Shown: positions 27,677 to 39,826 of the stretch, in pieces
How positions within the stretch are numbered: the stretch's first letter is position 1
Layout of the letters: every line of letters starts with the position of its first letter
DNA from: Phoebastria nigripes
Taxonomy: Eukaryota; Chordata; Aves; Procellariiformes; Diomedeidae
Direction of reading: 5' to 3'
Length of the DNA: 64,000 bases
Assembly (NCBI GenBank): GCA_035582835.1
Contig: JAYKAV010002553.1
Span: forward strand, 1,667,980-1,731,979
Made by a program: the position numbers and the translations under genes
The notes under the pieces: generated by a model
Told to the model about the DNA's origin: nothing
Database searches by the model: none
Seen by the model: the letters and a program-made list of their open reading frames with translations, nothing else

Positions 27677-28521
27677 GCTTGCACTTCTGTAGGACAAACA
27701 ACAAAACAGAGATTAAACTTGCAGTTGTTACACTTGTTCCTCACAAACACTNAAGAGGCATAAGAGGCAATTACCCCCCAACTAAGAAAGAATTCAGATG
27801 GCTACTTTACAGTTAGTCAGTGACAAAATAGAAACTCACGTTTCTGTTTCACTACACTGAAGTGTTGCAATGGTCCATCTAAATACGTGCATCCCTAACA
27901 CTTTTTGCTATTGCCCAATTATACTAAAGTATTAATTTTTTAAGGCAGACAGATGCACCACATAGATATTCATAAAACTGCTTTAGCCATAAGTTTCCTG
28001 AACAGATCTTTATTACATTCAGTGGGCAAGCTGAAATTACCAGCTTCAGTCATCAAGGAGAAAGTTGTCACTGAAACACTAAGTAAGCTCGGTCTGCCTT
28101 TTTACTTTTTGGATACCACCCTTAAAGGTTAATATAATTTGATACATCTTTGCATAAGCTATAAGTATGTCTATATATGTATTTAACAGATATGTTTAAC
28201 CTTACTACGTTTCAATCCGTAAACAACACCTGATTTCTTAGGTCACGATTCACATTCTATTTATTACTTTGGTCAACAGAACTTCTACAGAAATTAGCAC
28301 TGAAACACTATTTTGTCAAATTTAAAGTAGTCTGTTAGACATACAAAACTACTTTAAACGTGAAAGCACATAATAAAGTTAAAGTTCATCGTGGCACGCT
28401 TCGTCAAAGGGCTCGCTAAGCAACAGAGGCACCCTCCACGGCCGGTAACTGAGCCGGCTGCGCCGGCCACGCCACGCAGTTGGACCAGGCAGGGCTGGAG
28501 CTCTGCCCGCAGGGGCCTTAC

Positions 28522-28700
28522 CTCCCCCAGCCGCTGCCGCTCTGGCGCCCGCAGCCCCTCACTCGCTGCCGCCGGGCCCCGGGCCGCTGCCAGGGGGGAG
28601 CCCGGGAAGGAGGACCGGAACCGGGAGCCGCACGCGGGGAGCACGGCGAGCCAACCGGAAGCAGCACCTGGGGCAAGGGGGAAAGGGCAAGAGGAAGCAG
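28522..28700 (-). other. PDCD11: PDCD11 non-coding exon 1 (approximate 5' end)
   Basis: The PDCD11 ATG exon begins at 27686 after a good acceptor (tttgtcctacag), 10 bases before the ATG, so a 5'UTR exon must lie upstream. The best donor on the minus strand in the CpG island is GGGAG followed by GTAAGG, ending at 28522. The upstream boundary is a guess, as no transcript evidence is available. Confidence 0.5.
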
Positions 28701-28814
28701 CGGGACGGCTTCTCAGCCAACCAGAAGGAAGGGGGTGGAGAGAACCCGCTCACTAGGGGGGTGCAGCCAATCTGTGCGGCTCGTGGGGGCTGCGCGCGGC
28801 GCTTAGCGGCCGCC

Positions 28815-28876
28815 ATTTTGTGGGAGGGCGCTGGCGAAGGGCAGAGCGCGGCGGCGGGAGAGCAGCGGCGCCTGAG
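28815..28876 (+). other. ATP5MK: ATP5MK non-coding exon 1 (approximate)
   Basis: The ATP5MK coding exon starts at 30803 after an acceptor (ttcttgttag), 11 bases before the ATG, so a 5'UTR exon is expected in the CpG island. A donor candidate CCTGAG followed by GTATCT lies at 28877, just after the YY1-like site. A second candidate is a GTGAGC donor near 29164. Which one is used cannot be decided from the sequence. Confidence 0.4.
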
Positions 28877-30802
28877 GTATCTCTGGGCGCCCGCGGGGGA
28901 GGGTGCCTGCCCCGGCTACAGACCCTTGCCCGCGCCCCCTTCTGTAGGGCTGCGCCGCCGCGGGGGGGAGAGCCGCTTTCTGCGGCGTCGAGCCGCGGCT
29001 GTCCCCCAGGGCGCCCGCGACCTTCAGCCGCGGCGTCGCTCCCTTCCGAATACCAGGCGCCGCCGCGTCCCTTCCCCTGGCCCGAGGCGAGCTGAGGCGA
29101 GGGAGCGCCGGGGTCGCGCCAGCCTGCGCCAGCGAGATGGGCCCGGCTTCTGTATGGGGCTGGGGTGAGCGCGGCAGCCGGTGGCGCCCGGTGTCAGGAC
29201 AGCCGGCGGGGCAGGCCGCGCCTGGCAAGGGCACCGGGCTCTTCCGAAAAAGAAAACTTGTGTTGTGATGTCTGGGCTCTGAGCCGTCCTCGGAAGGACG
29301 CAGTGACTCTTCTCCAGGCTTTTGCATCGGTCAGGCATAAGAAAAGATGACCTTGGCTTTCCAAGTCACGTATGGTAGATGTTGAGGGGGGTTATTTCGT
29401 TAAGTTTTTTAGCTATGATATAGTGAGTTCAGTTACAGGCACGCTTACCTGATTATACACCAGAGATACATTACTGGATTGGGTTGGCATAAGAGCTGTG
29501 TTAACGAACATAGCAGCTGCTATAGCAGTTTCTTGTACCCCAGAAGAGGGATACTGTTGGCTACAGCACCTGCCTGGTTTGGTAGGTAACCGTATGGCAT
29601 GTATGCTTCTTTTGAGGTGAGTTACAAGAGAAACAACAAATGTTTGTCTTAAACATAAAACCCCCTCAAACATTAGAAAAATATATCTCTAAACATTAAA
29701 AAGAAAATCCCTTTTATTAGAAGGGTGATCAAACACTGGAACAGGTTCCCCAGAGCAGTTGTGGAGTCTCCATCTCTGAAGATACTAAAAACCTGACAGG
29801 GCATGTTCCTGAGCGACCTGCTGTAGCTGCCCCTGCTTTGAGCAGGTTGGGGCTGGACTATGCAATCTGCAGAGGTGCCAACCTGAACCATTCAGTGATT
29901 CTGCAAGTATGCTACTGTAGCCATACCAGGCTTTTGTGTTACTAACTTCTGGCAGTAGACCTGAAACTTTGGTCCAGACACGGACAAAATACAAAAGTGT
30001 GCCCTCATGTACTTAGTGTTTTTTTTGTTCCTGTGAAAGCACTTCTGAGGCTTTGTAGCGGGGTCAAGTAACTTGCTGATCTAGCTGAAAACTAACTGGA
30101 AAACAAAAGTATATTTTTATCTAGATCTGTGAATACTAGGGTGGGCGAGTAAGATGCAATAGAAATGTGCAACTGAGAGCAGGGCAGTTTTTATTAGTTC
30201 TTATTAGAGTGCAAGTGTTGTCACTTGCACTCCAATATGGTGTAAAAGTTGTAAAGCGGCATTTTGAATCACAAAACAGAATTTTCAGACTAGTCTGAAT
30301 CTTGTCACCAGGTTTTTGGGTATGTAATTGAAGCTATTTCTTAGCTGAACTAGTGAAGATTTATCTTAATTAGGTATTGCAGATTCCTGAACAATTGGTA
30401 GAAATTTGCCTATGTTGAATGGTTGTGTAGGCAGGACTGGCAGGTCTCTTCTTTGTAAGTGCTTTCAGGAATTTTCCCTTTTGTCATCATCATCAAATTG
30501 ACTTTCTTTTTTTCCCCCATGTTTAAATTTGGTTGAATGAACACTGAAAATCATAAATGTCCTTCCCTTCAGAACCCCTCATTTCCTTGTCTGCTCTTGT
30601 GTCACCTGTTTTGTACCTTAAGATACAGTGCTCTGAATGTGCCTGCTCCTTATGTATATCTGCTGTCTGTTGAATGTCCTGAAAGCAGATTTAATAGCTG
30701 ACAATGGAAGTATTAAGTTCAGTGTGGAGATTAGTTTGATTTTTCTATTGATCCTATCCAACTGACTGTAGAATTTGTTAACTGTCCTGTATTTCTTGTT
30801 AG
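28877..30802 (+). other. ATP5MK: ATP5MK intron 1
   Basis: This is inferred as the first intron. It begins in CpG-island sequence, then becomes AT-rich and holds one old CR1 tail. Nothing else was recognised. Human miR-1307 maps to this gene's locus; I saw no matching hairpin here. Confidence 0.5.
29719..29905 (+). repeat. Old CR1 3' tail
   Basis: The stretch is recognisable CR1 3' text: 'gatcaaacactggaacaggtt', then 'gagtctccatctctgaagat', 'ctgcccctgctttgagcagg', and an eroded end near 'cattcagtgattctgc'. It lies in the inferred first intron of ATP5MK in the same orientation as the gene. It is more diverged than the long copies. Confidence 0.82.
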
Positions 30803-30813
30803 GACAAGCAGCC

Positions 30814-31085
30814 ATGGCTGGCCATGACTCAGGATCTCAACACCAGTTCACTGGATTTCAGAAGTACTTCAATTCCTATACCATCACAGGCAGGAGGAAC
30901 GTATGTATTATGCATATTAACTTTTGTAGTCTAGTGTAATGGTGTTTTCTGGGTTTTAGAATGAAACTAAACTTAACTTTTATGTTTTCCAGTATGTAAT
31001 AGCAACGTACACAGGCGTTGCAATGCTCATCTTGTATTTCAAGCTTAGACCTAAAAAGAAAACTCCTGCTGTGGCAGATAAGTAA
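30814..31085 (+). CDS. ATP5MK: ATP synthase membrane subunit k (DAPIT)
   Basis: ATP5MK is a small subunit of the F1Fo ATP synthase in the inner mitochondrial membrane. It stabilises enzyme dimers and rows and is not catalytic. Two coding exons, 30814-30900 and 30993-31085, give 59 residues, one more than human (58). The N-terminal part carries the family block QFTGFQKYFNSYTITGRRN. The second exon encodes the single membrane helix (about residues 30-47, VIATYTGVAMLILYF) and a basic tail ending KTPAVADK. The ATG is in a good context (gccATGG). The second exon continues three bases past the stop to a GTAAGT donor, so the 3'UTR is split. The gene is divergent from PDCD11 and convergent with TAF5. 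Confidence 0.95.
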
Positions 31086-31980
31086 ATGGTAAGTGGCTGG
31101 TGTTCTTCCGGGACCAAAATGATTCAATGCCAGCCCAGAAAGAGAGAGTGACAAAGTACAAGTTGCTAATAATACAATATAATTAGAGAGAGGGAGAAAC
31201 ACAGGCATGTGAACTTCATATTTATCATTTTAAACCTCAACTAAACTATAGCATCAGCTTATTTGGGGGCATTCTGAATGAAGTAGGTTGTTAAAGGGGG
31301 ATGCAGAAAGTATGGGATACCAGTATTCCTTCTGTTCTCCTGACATGGTAAATGGGATTAGGGACATCGTGCAGGGAGGAAGAGTAAGAAAGGAAGGAGG
31401 AATGGAAGGATGTTGCAGCTAGGTATATCAGGCTTTGCCTACAACTATTAGGTGCCTCTGGTCTGCCCTTTTGCTGTAAAATAGAGATAACTGTTGTGTT
31501 GTAGGTTATTAAAATAATAAAGTAGTACTTGAGGACTTAGTTGTACTAGAGAATTCCAAGCAGAGATTAATGCAGTCTGTTTAAAACCTTCCTTTGAACA
31601 GAGAAAAGGAGCACCATACAATGGAACTGTATATATTGCACACCTGATTATGCAAGGCCCATATAGAAGTGATTGGACTTGTTCTTGTATAGCAACAACC
31701 AAGTGTTACAAAATTCTGGAGTCACCTTCAAATACAAAATTTCCACTGAAATGGCATTTTGGAAAAAACCTATGGGCTCTCTTCATAGTCTGCAAAAAGG
31801 GGTAGAAAACAATTAAGCTTGAGCATTGTTGTCATATGTTAAAGGGACATCAGTCATTTCTTCCTGCGCGTGCTGAAATTTGCCTGCTCATAACCAAAAT
31901 TGGGCTTGGGGAAGGGGGATGCTCAGTTACTAGTACCGCTGTGCAAGACTTGCTATGTTTGATCTCTCTTCTCTTGGCAG

Positions 31981-32070
31981 GTTGATGGCATGTCTGAACC
32001 TCCAGTCTGTGTCAACGTAATGCAAGCTGATGACCTGTTGGGGCTAATAAAATATAAATAATTACTTGTT
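31981..32070 (+). other. ATP5MK: ATP5MK 3'UTR exon
   Basis: A strong pyrimidine tract and AG (ctctcttctcttggcag) end at 31980, pairing with the GTAAGT donor at 31089. The exon has no coding role. It ends after the AATAAA noted separately. A further AATAAA near 32824 could serve a longer form. Confidence 0.72.
32046..32051 (+). terminator. ATP5MK: ATP5MK polyadenylation signal AATAAA
   Basis: A canonical AATAAA lies about 65 bases into the inferred last exon, the distance expected for a short housekeeping mRNA. Confidence 0.7.
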
Positions 32071-33110
32071 CTGTTGGAAATATGAAATGGTGCAAAAAAG
32101 CATAAATGTGGCACTTCGCTTTTTTTTTTCTTTGTCAAAAATAGTTATTTGTACTATGGAGATAGAGTAGCTGATTCCTGTCATTACTATCTTAACTAAA
32201 CTTTTCTGCTGTTATAACACATCGTAAAGTGTTCTGAGCACCTAGGAAAGACCTCAGCAGCATGACCATAATACTGGCACAGAGCTTACAGCTGATCAAA
32301 GCATCTCTATGCTTCCATGTCGTAGTGGATAACAGAAAGCTTATGTGGTTTGCAGTTACCTGGTTGCTCCCATTTTTTTGCATTCCAAGCTAGTAGCTTA
32401 CGTGGAAACTATTATTAATACAATGCAGACTACAACTTCTGCCTCAGTTGTCTGTATTTTGCATAGAACCTGTTTGGTTTTGATGGAAAGCCTCCTAAAG
32501 TAGACTGATCAAATTACGGTATTTGAGCTTTTTCTGTTACTGGCCTCTCTTGCAGAGGTAACTGCCAGAAAGAAAATGGCTTACTTTGCTGATGTTAAGC
32601 TCTTGTAACTCTGCATGTTCATAAACAGTGACTTAAGTAGGGGACTTCTTGAACTTAACCTGGGACTTCTGATGCTAAAACATGCAAATACACTTCCCAA
32701 ACTGAGGGCAGTAGGAGGTAGGCATGGTTGCTGGAAAAAAAGGAGGGATGAATGACAAGGTCTTTGTGCTCTTGGACTCTAGTTCATGCATCTTAAAGCC
32801 ATTTGTATATGCTGGGCCTTCTGAATAAATCTAGTTGTCTTCCTCTCCTATGAGTTTGTTTGCATAAATGGCCTCTGCTGTATACAACTTTCCAGATGAA
32901 TAATGGTTGTTGTAACAGTGTAATAGATCTAATTAGGTAGAACCCACCCTTAGCATGAGATTTATGTGAGGTTGCTAGTCATCAACTTACCCTTTCTGAA
33001 TTACTTTGTTTCTCTTAGCAGAGTGCTCACCCTTACAGGCACTGCTCTTGCTTCCATTGCAGCCATCAAGGGAAGAAAATACCATATTGTAAAATATACA
33101 ATATCTTAAG
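32071..33110. other. Intergenic spacer between convergent ATP5MK and TAF5
   Basis: This is about 1 kb of AT-rich sequence between the two 3' ends. It holds no ORF of interest and no CR1 text that I can see. Part of it may belong to longer 3'UTRs of either gene. Confidence 0.55.
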
Positions 33111-33133
33111 ACACAAACTATGTGGTTTTAGTA

Positions 33134-33139
33134 TTTATT
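33134..33139 (-). terminator. TAF5: Candidate TAF5 distal polyadenylation signal
   Basis: TTTATT on the plus strand reads AATAAA on the TAF5 strand, about 1.7 kb past the TAF5 stop. Other AATAAA matches on this strand occur near 33384, 33496 and 33760, so usage is uncertain. Confidence 0.35.
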
Positions 33140-33599
33140 ATAATATCAAAAGTATAAAACTGTACAAAATACAAAGGCAGAATGTGGCAGTGTTTTCTTT
33201 AAGCTGTCAAAACTGTACATGCTTGTTTGATTCATAATTGTACTTAAATCCAACTGGTCATATTGAGAGCTAGGAAATTCTGTTGAGGTACCATTACACA
33301 AAAAAAATCCATAATAATTTAGTTTTAACCTTTTTTTCTGTAAAGAAAATTTCCAGGTGAGCTTCCTAATGAATTTTCCACCCTTTATTTTGATGTATAA
33401 TGCCTGTAACATACCTTTACTCCAAGAGTTAGAGAAGGGATGAGACAAGAGGTAGCTCTCCATTTACTTTACCTTAGAAATGTCAAGTCTTGCTTTTATT
33501 TTCACTAGAGAGCCAGCAGATTGTTCAAGTGTCCAAGCCCTTACTAGAAGTAATGGAGAACACAAAACCAATTTCCCTGTATACAGCTTGTAAGAGATT

Positions 33600-33657
33600 T
33601 TAAAAAAACAAACACAAACAAAAAACACCCCCACCAAACCCCAAACCACACCAAACT
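33600..33657. repeat. A/C-rich low-complexity tract
   Basis: Simple A- and C-only rich sequence (aaacaaacacaaac..., then acccccaccaaacccc) in the inferred TAF5 3'UTR region. It produces G/T-rich spurious ORFs on the minus strand. Confidence 0.7.
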
Positions 33658-34052
33658 GGGCCTGTGCTTTGGTGGTGGTGTTTTCTGTTCAAAGACCAGA
33701 AAAAAGTTATACTTCCCAGTGTTTTGCATGTTTTACTCTTCCTTAGAAATAAAGCACTGAGCTTTATTGGTTGTCCAGGAGGACTTACTGGGGTACAATG
33801 TTTTTGTGGGTGGAAATTGTCACTTCAGCAGACAAGCTGGCCTTTCAAAAGCAAACTGATAATACACTTAAGACTGATTAATCCTTTTACTCTGCAATAA
33901 TGTTGCAATTTCTTGGCTAGTTTCACATTTTGATATATTAACCCTCATGTAGAAAGGACACAGGTTTTTAAAGTTCTTTTACATCTAATACAATGTAAAA
34001 GGGTTTAAGTCCACTTTTTAATAATGGGTATCTCAGTTGTGCCTCAGTCCCC

Positions 34053-34078
34053 TTTTTTTTTTTTTTTTTTTTTTTTTT
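34053..34078. repeat. T26 homopolymer (A26 on TAF5 strand)
   Basis: There are 26 consecutive T on the plus strand. On the TAF5 transcript strand this is an A26 run about 750 bases after the stop. No AATAAA precedes it closely on that strand, so it is unlikely to be a fossil poly(A) tail, but it could prime oligo-dT artificially. Confidence 0.85.
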
Positions 34079-34560
34079 CTTCATACAATAAAGTATGAAA
34101 GTAAATAAAGTTCACATTGCACTTCTGGTTGCTTATCACACTTACAGCATTGGCTACCTGTGAAAACAGAATAACAAGATCTGCGTTTCCAATACCTCAA
34201 AGGAGCACAGGAGTTTGAAATCTTTTCAGGACTTAGTATTTGGATGCATAAAACCCACACATGCAACTTCGCAGCAGTTCCCCGCAAGCCTCTGCCTGTA
34301 GGACCTACTCTTTCAATGCCCAGTTTGTTGCTGTGATACTCTCACCATGCCTGTTGCCCAGCCCAGGCTATAGTGAATTAAACTACATTCTTCTTTTCTG
34401 AAACAGAACAGTTTTTGCTTGTGTTTGAGATTGATTAAACATTTGCTAACCATAAATTAAGTGCTTTAAAAAAATCATTTGAGAACACATACCAAGGCTG
34501 TTAGCTTTCTGCAAGTTTCAGCAGAGCTCAATACCATCTCTGAGAGGAGACAGCCATTTT

Positions 34561-34581
34561 CATATACATATATATATATAT
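34561..34581. repeat. (TA)n microsatellite
   Basis: A short run of alternating T and A (catacatatatatatatattt context) lies between the T26 tract and the TAF5 stop codon. Confidence 0.7.
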
Positions 34582-34828
34582 TTATCAAAAGCATCATGAA
34601 CAATTCCTTCTTTTACAGCCACGATGTCTTGTCAATCTCCAGCATTTTCAAACTGTGGATAAATATGAAATAGCAGAACTGAGAAACACTGCTTGCATTA
34701 GTTTACATAGTTTCATTTTTCCTGCAACAGACTAGCAGGATCCACCTGTGCAAGGCATTCCTCCTCATCTCACATCCTGAGGTCACTACTGCAATGACTT
34801 GGCACAGTCAGTCTTGCAGCTTCCCAAT

Positions 34829-37800
34829 TTACTGTGAACTGTAGGCTCCCGCAGCCAGCAGCAAGTTTCTGCGTGTAAAATGGAGGTGTACAACTGGGGT
34901 TGATTTGGTCATGTATGTACCTAGTAACAAGTCCTGTGAGTTTTCAGGCAAGTTTATATGTCCAGTGGCTGTAGTAAAGTCATCGGTTTCTAAATCTTCA
35001 AATGCCTTCACAGCATCCCACAGACGAACTGTGTTATCCATTGAACCTAAAAAGAAAAAAGAACAACAGTTTAGAGTCTTTTATTAATAAAAAAGGTATA
35101 TAAAAAAGTTACGGGGGAGCAAGTTAACAGAATTTAAAGGCCAAAAAGCAGGTTTGCTCATAACCGTAGACTTATGCCCTCATCCTGCAAGGAAACAGAC
35201 TTTAACAAGCCTCTAACATACTGAATGCACCCAAAAGTTACCAGGATTTCAGCTTTCCTGTAATCTAACCTGAATGCCCTTGGATAAAGCACAAAGAACT
35301 ACTCTATCAAAATACTTGGGTTTGGATTATATCACCTAGCACTGAAAACGCAGGACCATCCTGTGGGCTAAATGGCAATTTCAGGAAATGTTTATGACCC
35401 TAAGAGACATAATAACAGTTTCTTTGTTTGATTCGGGGAAGACAGCAGAATTTTGCAGGCCCAGTGGCCTGTGCTTTCACTGGAGCATTGGTAGATAAAT
35501 TGAAGTAACCACCCTGCAGGCTGGATCAAACCTGTACCCTGTTAGCTTTCACTCCTGCAGTAGTGGCTCACCGAGGATTCTCACTGCACTGCATTTAGGA
35601 ACATACTACTAAATAAATCTAGAATATTCCTATATATGAGGAAATTACCCTGATGTAATTACAGTGTCTGTCCATCGTTTCTTCTGTCAGTAACTTGAAC
35701 TTGTTGGCTAATTTCAACCAGTTAACAGAACAAGTTTCAAATTCATTAAATTCCTACACATTTTAAGAAAAAAGTTCACTAAACATGGAGAGACAAAACT
35801 TTGTGCCTCCATGAAGGGAAAACTGGCAAAGGAGCTCTGCTATATTAGACACCAGAGAATCTATGTTGACAGGCAGTTAAAACAAGCAGGCTTCACAAGT
35901 TCTGCTGCTCATAGACCTGACTGTTAATATTACACACACATTTCTGTATCAAAAATCTACCATAAAGAAATAGTAAGGGTGTGGATAACTCATCTTCCTT
36001 TCTATCCCTTCCTCTCTCTTTTTAGTCCTGCTGCATGTCCCACTCCTGTTCCAGTATCCTGCACCTCTCTAGTCCAGCCACTTCTTGTCTTCTGTTATTT
36101 CTAACTTCCGATTCCACCCTCAACACTGTACACAGATCCCAACCTTCACTATCGTCTAACTGCATAACACCTTTCCTTCAGTTCCTGGAAGAGTGAGGGG
36201 TCATACTTCACAGTCCACTGAAGTACTCGCCTTGTACCAGTAGTTTTAAGTTGCTGCTTTTACTAAGCAAGTGATTCTACTTTGTCTTCCTCAATTTAAG
36301 GAACCAATTATATCATTCGTCTTCAGACTTATGGAACACAACAGAAACTTCACTGTTTCCAGTGAATTTTACCTGATGCTAAAATCTCCCCATCTCTGCT
36401 GAATCTGAGTGCGTAGATAGTGTCAGTGTGCCCTTTCAATTCTCCAACCATCAAGCCATGCCCAATATCCCACAGCAGAACTCTTCCATCTGTTGCTCCA
36501 GTAGCCAGGAATCGTCCATTAGGAGAAAATGCCAATGAATGAATTGGTCCCTAAAACAGACATTTGGGGGGGGACCAAACAAGTTAATTAAGTCTACTCA
36601 CATTCAGTCAGCCAAGCCGTGTTTGTTCTGAACACTACTCTTCAGAATCTCATCACAGAAATAAAATCACTTTCACACTGTGAGCGATATGCCTTTACCT
36701 TATGTCCAGTGAATATTCTTACACAATTCCCATTCAAAACATCCCAGAGCCGTATAGTCCTGTCTGCTGAGCCCGTGGCAATATAGTTGGAGTTTGGATG
36801 AAATCGGGTACACGTCACATCAGCAAGATGGCCAGCAAATATCCGTAAAGGCTGGTAGTGATCCGTTGCCCACAGACTGAAAAGAAAAGCTTTATTAATA
36901 AAAAGAACCCTAATGAAGTTCAGTATCTGTTGCACAATGTGGAATAAAAGGAAGTAATTATGCAGTGGTTTCTTACTGGTCAGTTTATTGAATTAGCGGG
37001 ACCTGTTTTGGAAAAGTATACTTTTCAGAAGGGAGAAATAAAGAATATTCTGTCAAGTTGTTAAACAACTGGAAGAGAATACTTCTAATCAGATGGTCAC
37101 AGAGGACACCATCTCTTTAATCGTCAGATAATCTCACGTGTGTTGAAAAGAAAAAAAACCCCTACATTAAAACATTTGTTCAGTATTTTAATTGACATGA
37201 AATAAAATTTATTTCCGGTAATAGGGTAGGCTAGAGTATATCAGCTAATCACTTTCAGGGTTAATCCACCACAAACTGACCCAAACAAGTAAAAAACCCA
37301 TCCAGTTTCTTACCGAGCCACTCTGTCATGTCCCCCTGACACAAAATAATAACCATAAGGAGAGAATTGTGTATCCCATACTGGATAGTTGTGTCCTTTA
37401 TATCCCACCAAACACGTGAATGTTTGAAGACTCCACAATCTGACAGTGCCATCCTCAGAACAGGACAACAGATAGTTCCTGTCACAGGAGAAAGTATAGC
37501 ATATTACATATCAAACTTAAACAAGGACTGTATAACCATTGCATAAACACTGTGAGATGTCTATGATAAGAAAAACTGTCCACTGAACAGCATCTCTTTA
37601 GCATGTCACATATAAATCAGCATTTTGGTGGGGTAAGCAACAATAACCAATTCAAGCAGAATCCAAGTCCTAGGCCCTTATGCAAAAAAGAGAGACAATT
37701 AGATGTTTATGACTAATTCTGATGACACAGCAATACTGAGGGGAGAAAAACAAAAACAAAAACAACAAAAAAAAACCAAANCAAAACAAAAAAACACCAC

Positions 37801-39826
37801 AGAGCTGGTCTTTACTCAGGAATTCCAGTTACATGAAAAAGTGACTAGTAAACTGCTATGCTATGTTACTTGAAAAAAAAAAAAAAAAAAAAATCTTTTA
37901 ATATAACTCTAAACAAAATTTCAGGATTCCCTGAAAGAGAATTCATATCATGTTCACATTCTCAGTTCATAATTATAGACTCTATGTTCATATTCCACAC
38001 AAAGTTTACTTCTCAGCTGTGTTTCTGTGATGGTTGTTTCCTGACTAGACACATGCAAAAGCAAAACTTTAGACATTTAAACCTCCTTTCTACTGTCCAG
38101 ACTCTCATAATTACATAATGGTTTTAAATCTCTTATTTTAAAGATACTATTCCATACATTTTGACAATGAAGTCTCAATAGAATATGAGAAACTTGAAGT
38201 CCAAAGATATGCTACTCAGTCTGGCTTTATGTTTTGCAGTACTATAAGTGAAATCAATGCTGCAGTATTTTTCCTCTCTATAATTCAGTTAGTTAAAACC
38301 CACTACAGTTTGCAAAAAAGACCGTCTATTTTGCCATCTAAGTCCTGAACCTCAAAAAAGGTGCTGGCATCCTCAGCTCCAGTTGATTTCAGTAATAGCT
38401 GACAGTGCCCAACACCCTGAGCATAATGAGCACTTAGGCTCGCAATCAGTTTCTTAAAAGCTGCATAAACAAGAATTGCTTTAACCTTCTGGAAAAAGCT
38501 GCATTAAGAACATGTTTGCATTCAGTAGCATACAATTAAAACTCAAGACAAGCAAACTAGTTAGCTTGTAAACTTATTTTACCTATCAGGACTGAAGCTG
38601 GTGCCATAGACAGGTCCACTGTGACCATATAAAATCTTCAACTCACTTGCTGTTTTCTCATCCATGATCCTCTCCAAGACATCATCTGATTCTTTGTCAA
38701 TGAGACTGAGGTCTGCAATATTTCAAAGTTCATGTATCATAATAACTGTCAGAAGTTCAAAGATAAATGCCACGAACAGGAAAACAAATAATATTCTCTC
38801 TAAAAGAGGCAAGTATGATGTGAACATGACAAAGTACCTGGGAATTAGTAAGTTTGAAATATAAAATAGCATTTAAAATATTTTTTACCATTGTAAAAGG
38901 TGAAAATAATGCTTTACATAAATAATCACTCTTTCTTAAGTCTTCACTGAGCTAAAATAAATTAATCCTGACGTGTGTTATTTTTCATACATACATTGTT
39001 CAGCCTCCAAACACAATAACATCATCCTGATAGAGGTGCCAAATTTTCAGGCCTTTTCCCAGGAAGTTAGTATGCCACAAACACGCTTTACAGACATGTT
39101 TTTACAGCTGCACAATACACACAACTTAAAATAACTTTTAGTCTGTTTGCTGAACATCATGACCACATTTCAGTTAAACATCAAGATTAAGAAATGTTTG
39201 CATGGTATCTAGCTTCAACCGCAACACATTGTTACATAAACAGCAGAATTAAAGAAGCCTGGTTTCCATGAATTTGCGTAGGTGTTGAGCTACGGGACAT
39301 TCTCCTCCATCCTTCTCAGAGTTCCCTCCTATAATTTCCCCCAGGGTACCTCTGGTCTCTCCCCTAGATCACCTAAACCCAACTGTCTACTACACCCTGT
39401 AGTTACCATCCAGTTAAGAAGGAAGATGGCTAGTTCCACGCTAGTTATGGCTAGTTCCAAGCTCCGTGCACTGACCACCTCACCTCACAGCAGGTGTACA
39501 CAACCGATTTCTCATTCCTTTAAAAAAGTTTCTAATGGTAGTATGTAAGATGCAATCATACATCTGTGCACATATTGTTTCTTCAAAGTGAAAGCATCTA
39601 ACTGCTGAAGACAACTCTCCTGCCACAGACATCCTTCTCTGTTCACGCAAAACACAGCTGTCACAAGTAATGCATGCTTGTATTAAGTGTTATTGTCTTA
39701 ATTACCTGCTGCTGTTTTCACACTACGTAGCTTTTTCGGCGTCACGGACCACACTCTGACAGTAGAGTCAGCAAAGCCTCCTACAATCATGCTAGAATCA
39801 TCTGTAATATCCACTGCAGTCAGACC
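34829..39826 (-). CDS. TAF5: TAF5 WD40 propeller exons
   Basis: Six exons encode the beta-propeller. Recurrent WD-type ends are visible: [40 protein letters not shown] and NTVRLWDA, each preceded by a GH dipeptide about 25-30 residues upstream in most repeats. The final exon ends in a conserved tail ([19 protein letters not shown]). In TFIID this propeller packs against the TAF6-TAF9 histone-fold pair; that is family knowledge. Confidence 0.95.

Larger units (their letters stand above)
28400..29220. promoter_or_regulatory. CpG-island bidirectional promoter, PDCD11 / ATP5MK
   Basis: This is a very GC- and CpG-rich block between the first exons of PDCD11 (minus) and ATP5MK (plus). Visible elements are an ETS-type ACCGGAAG at 28654-28661, a CCAAT box at 28767-28771, and a YY1-like GCCGCCATTTTG at about 28809-28820, a motif that usually sits at or just after a start site. 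There is no TATA box. Both genes are housekeeping genes, which fits. The long ORFs in both strands here are GC-driven and not coding. Confidence 0.82.

Noticed and set aside
28391..29338. Several ORFs of 80-174 residues on both strands near 28.4-29.3 kb
   Set aside because: They are CpG-island ORFs rich in Arg, Ala, Pro and Gly with no splice or family support. Stop codons are rare here because of GC content.
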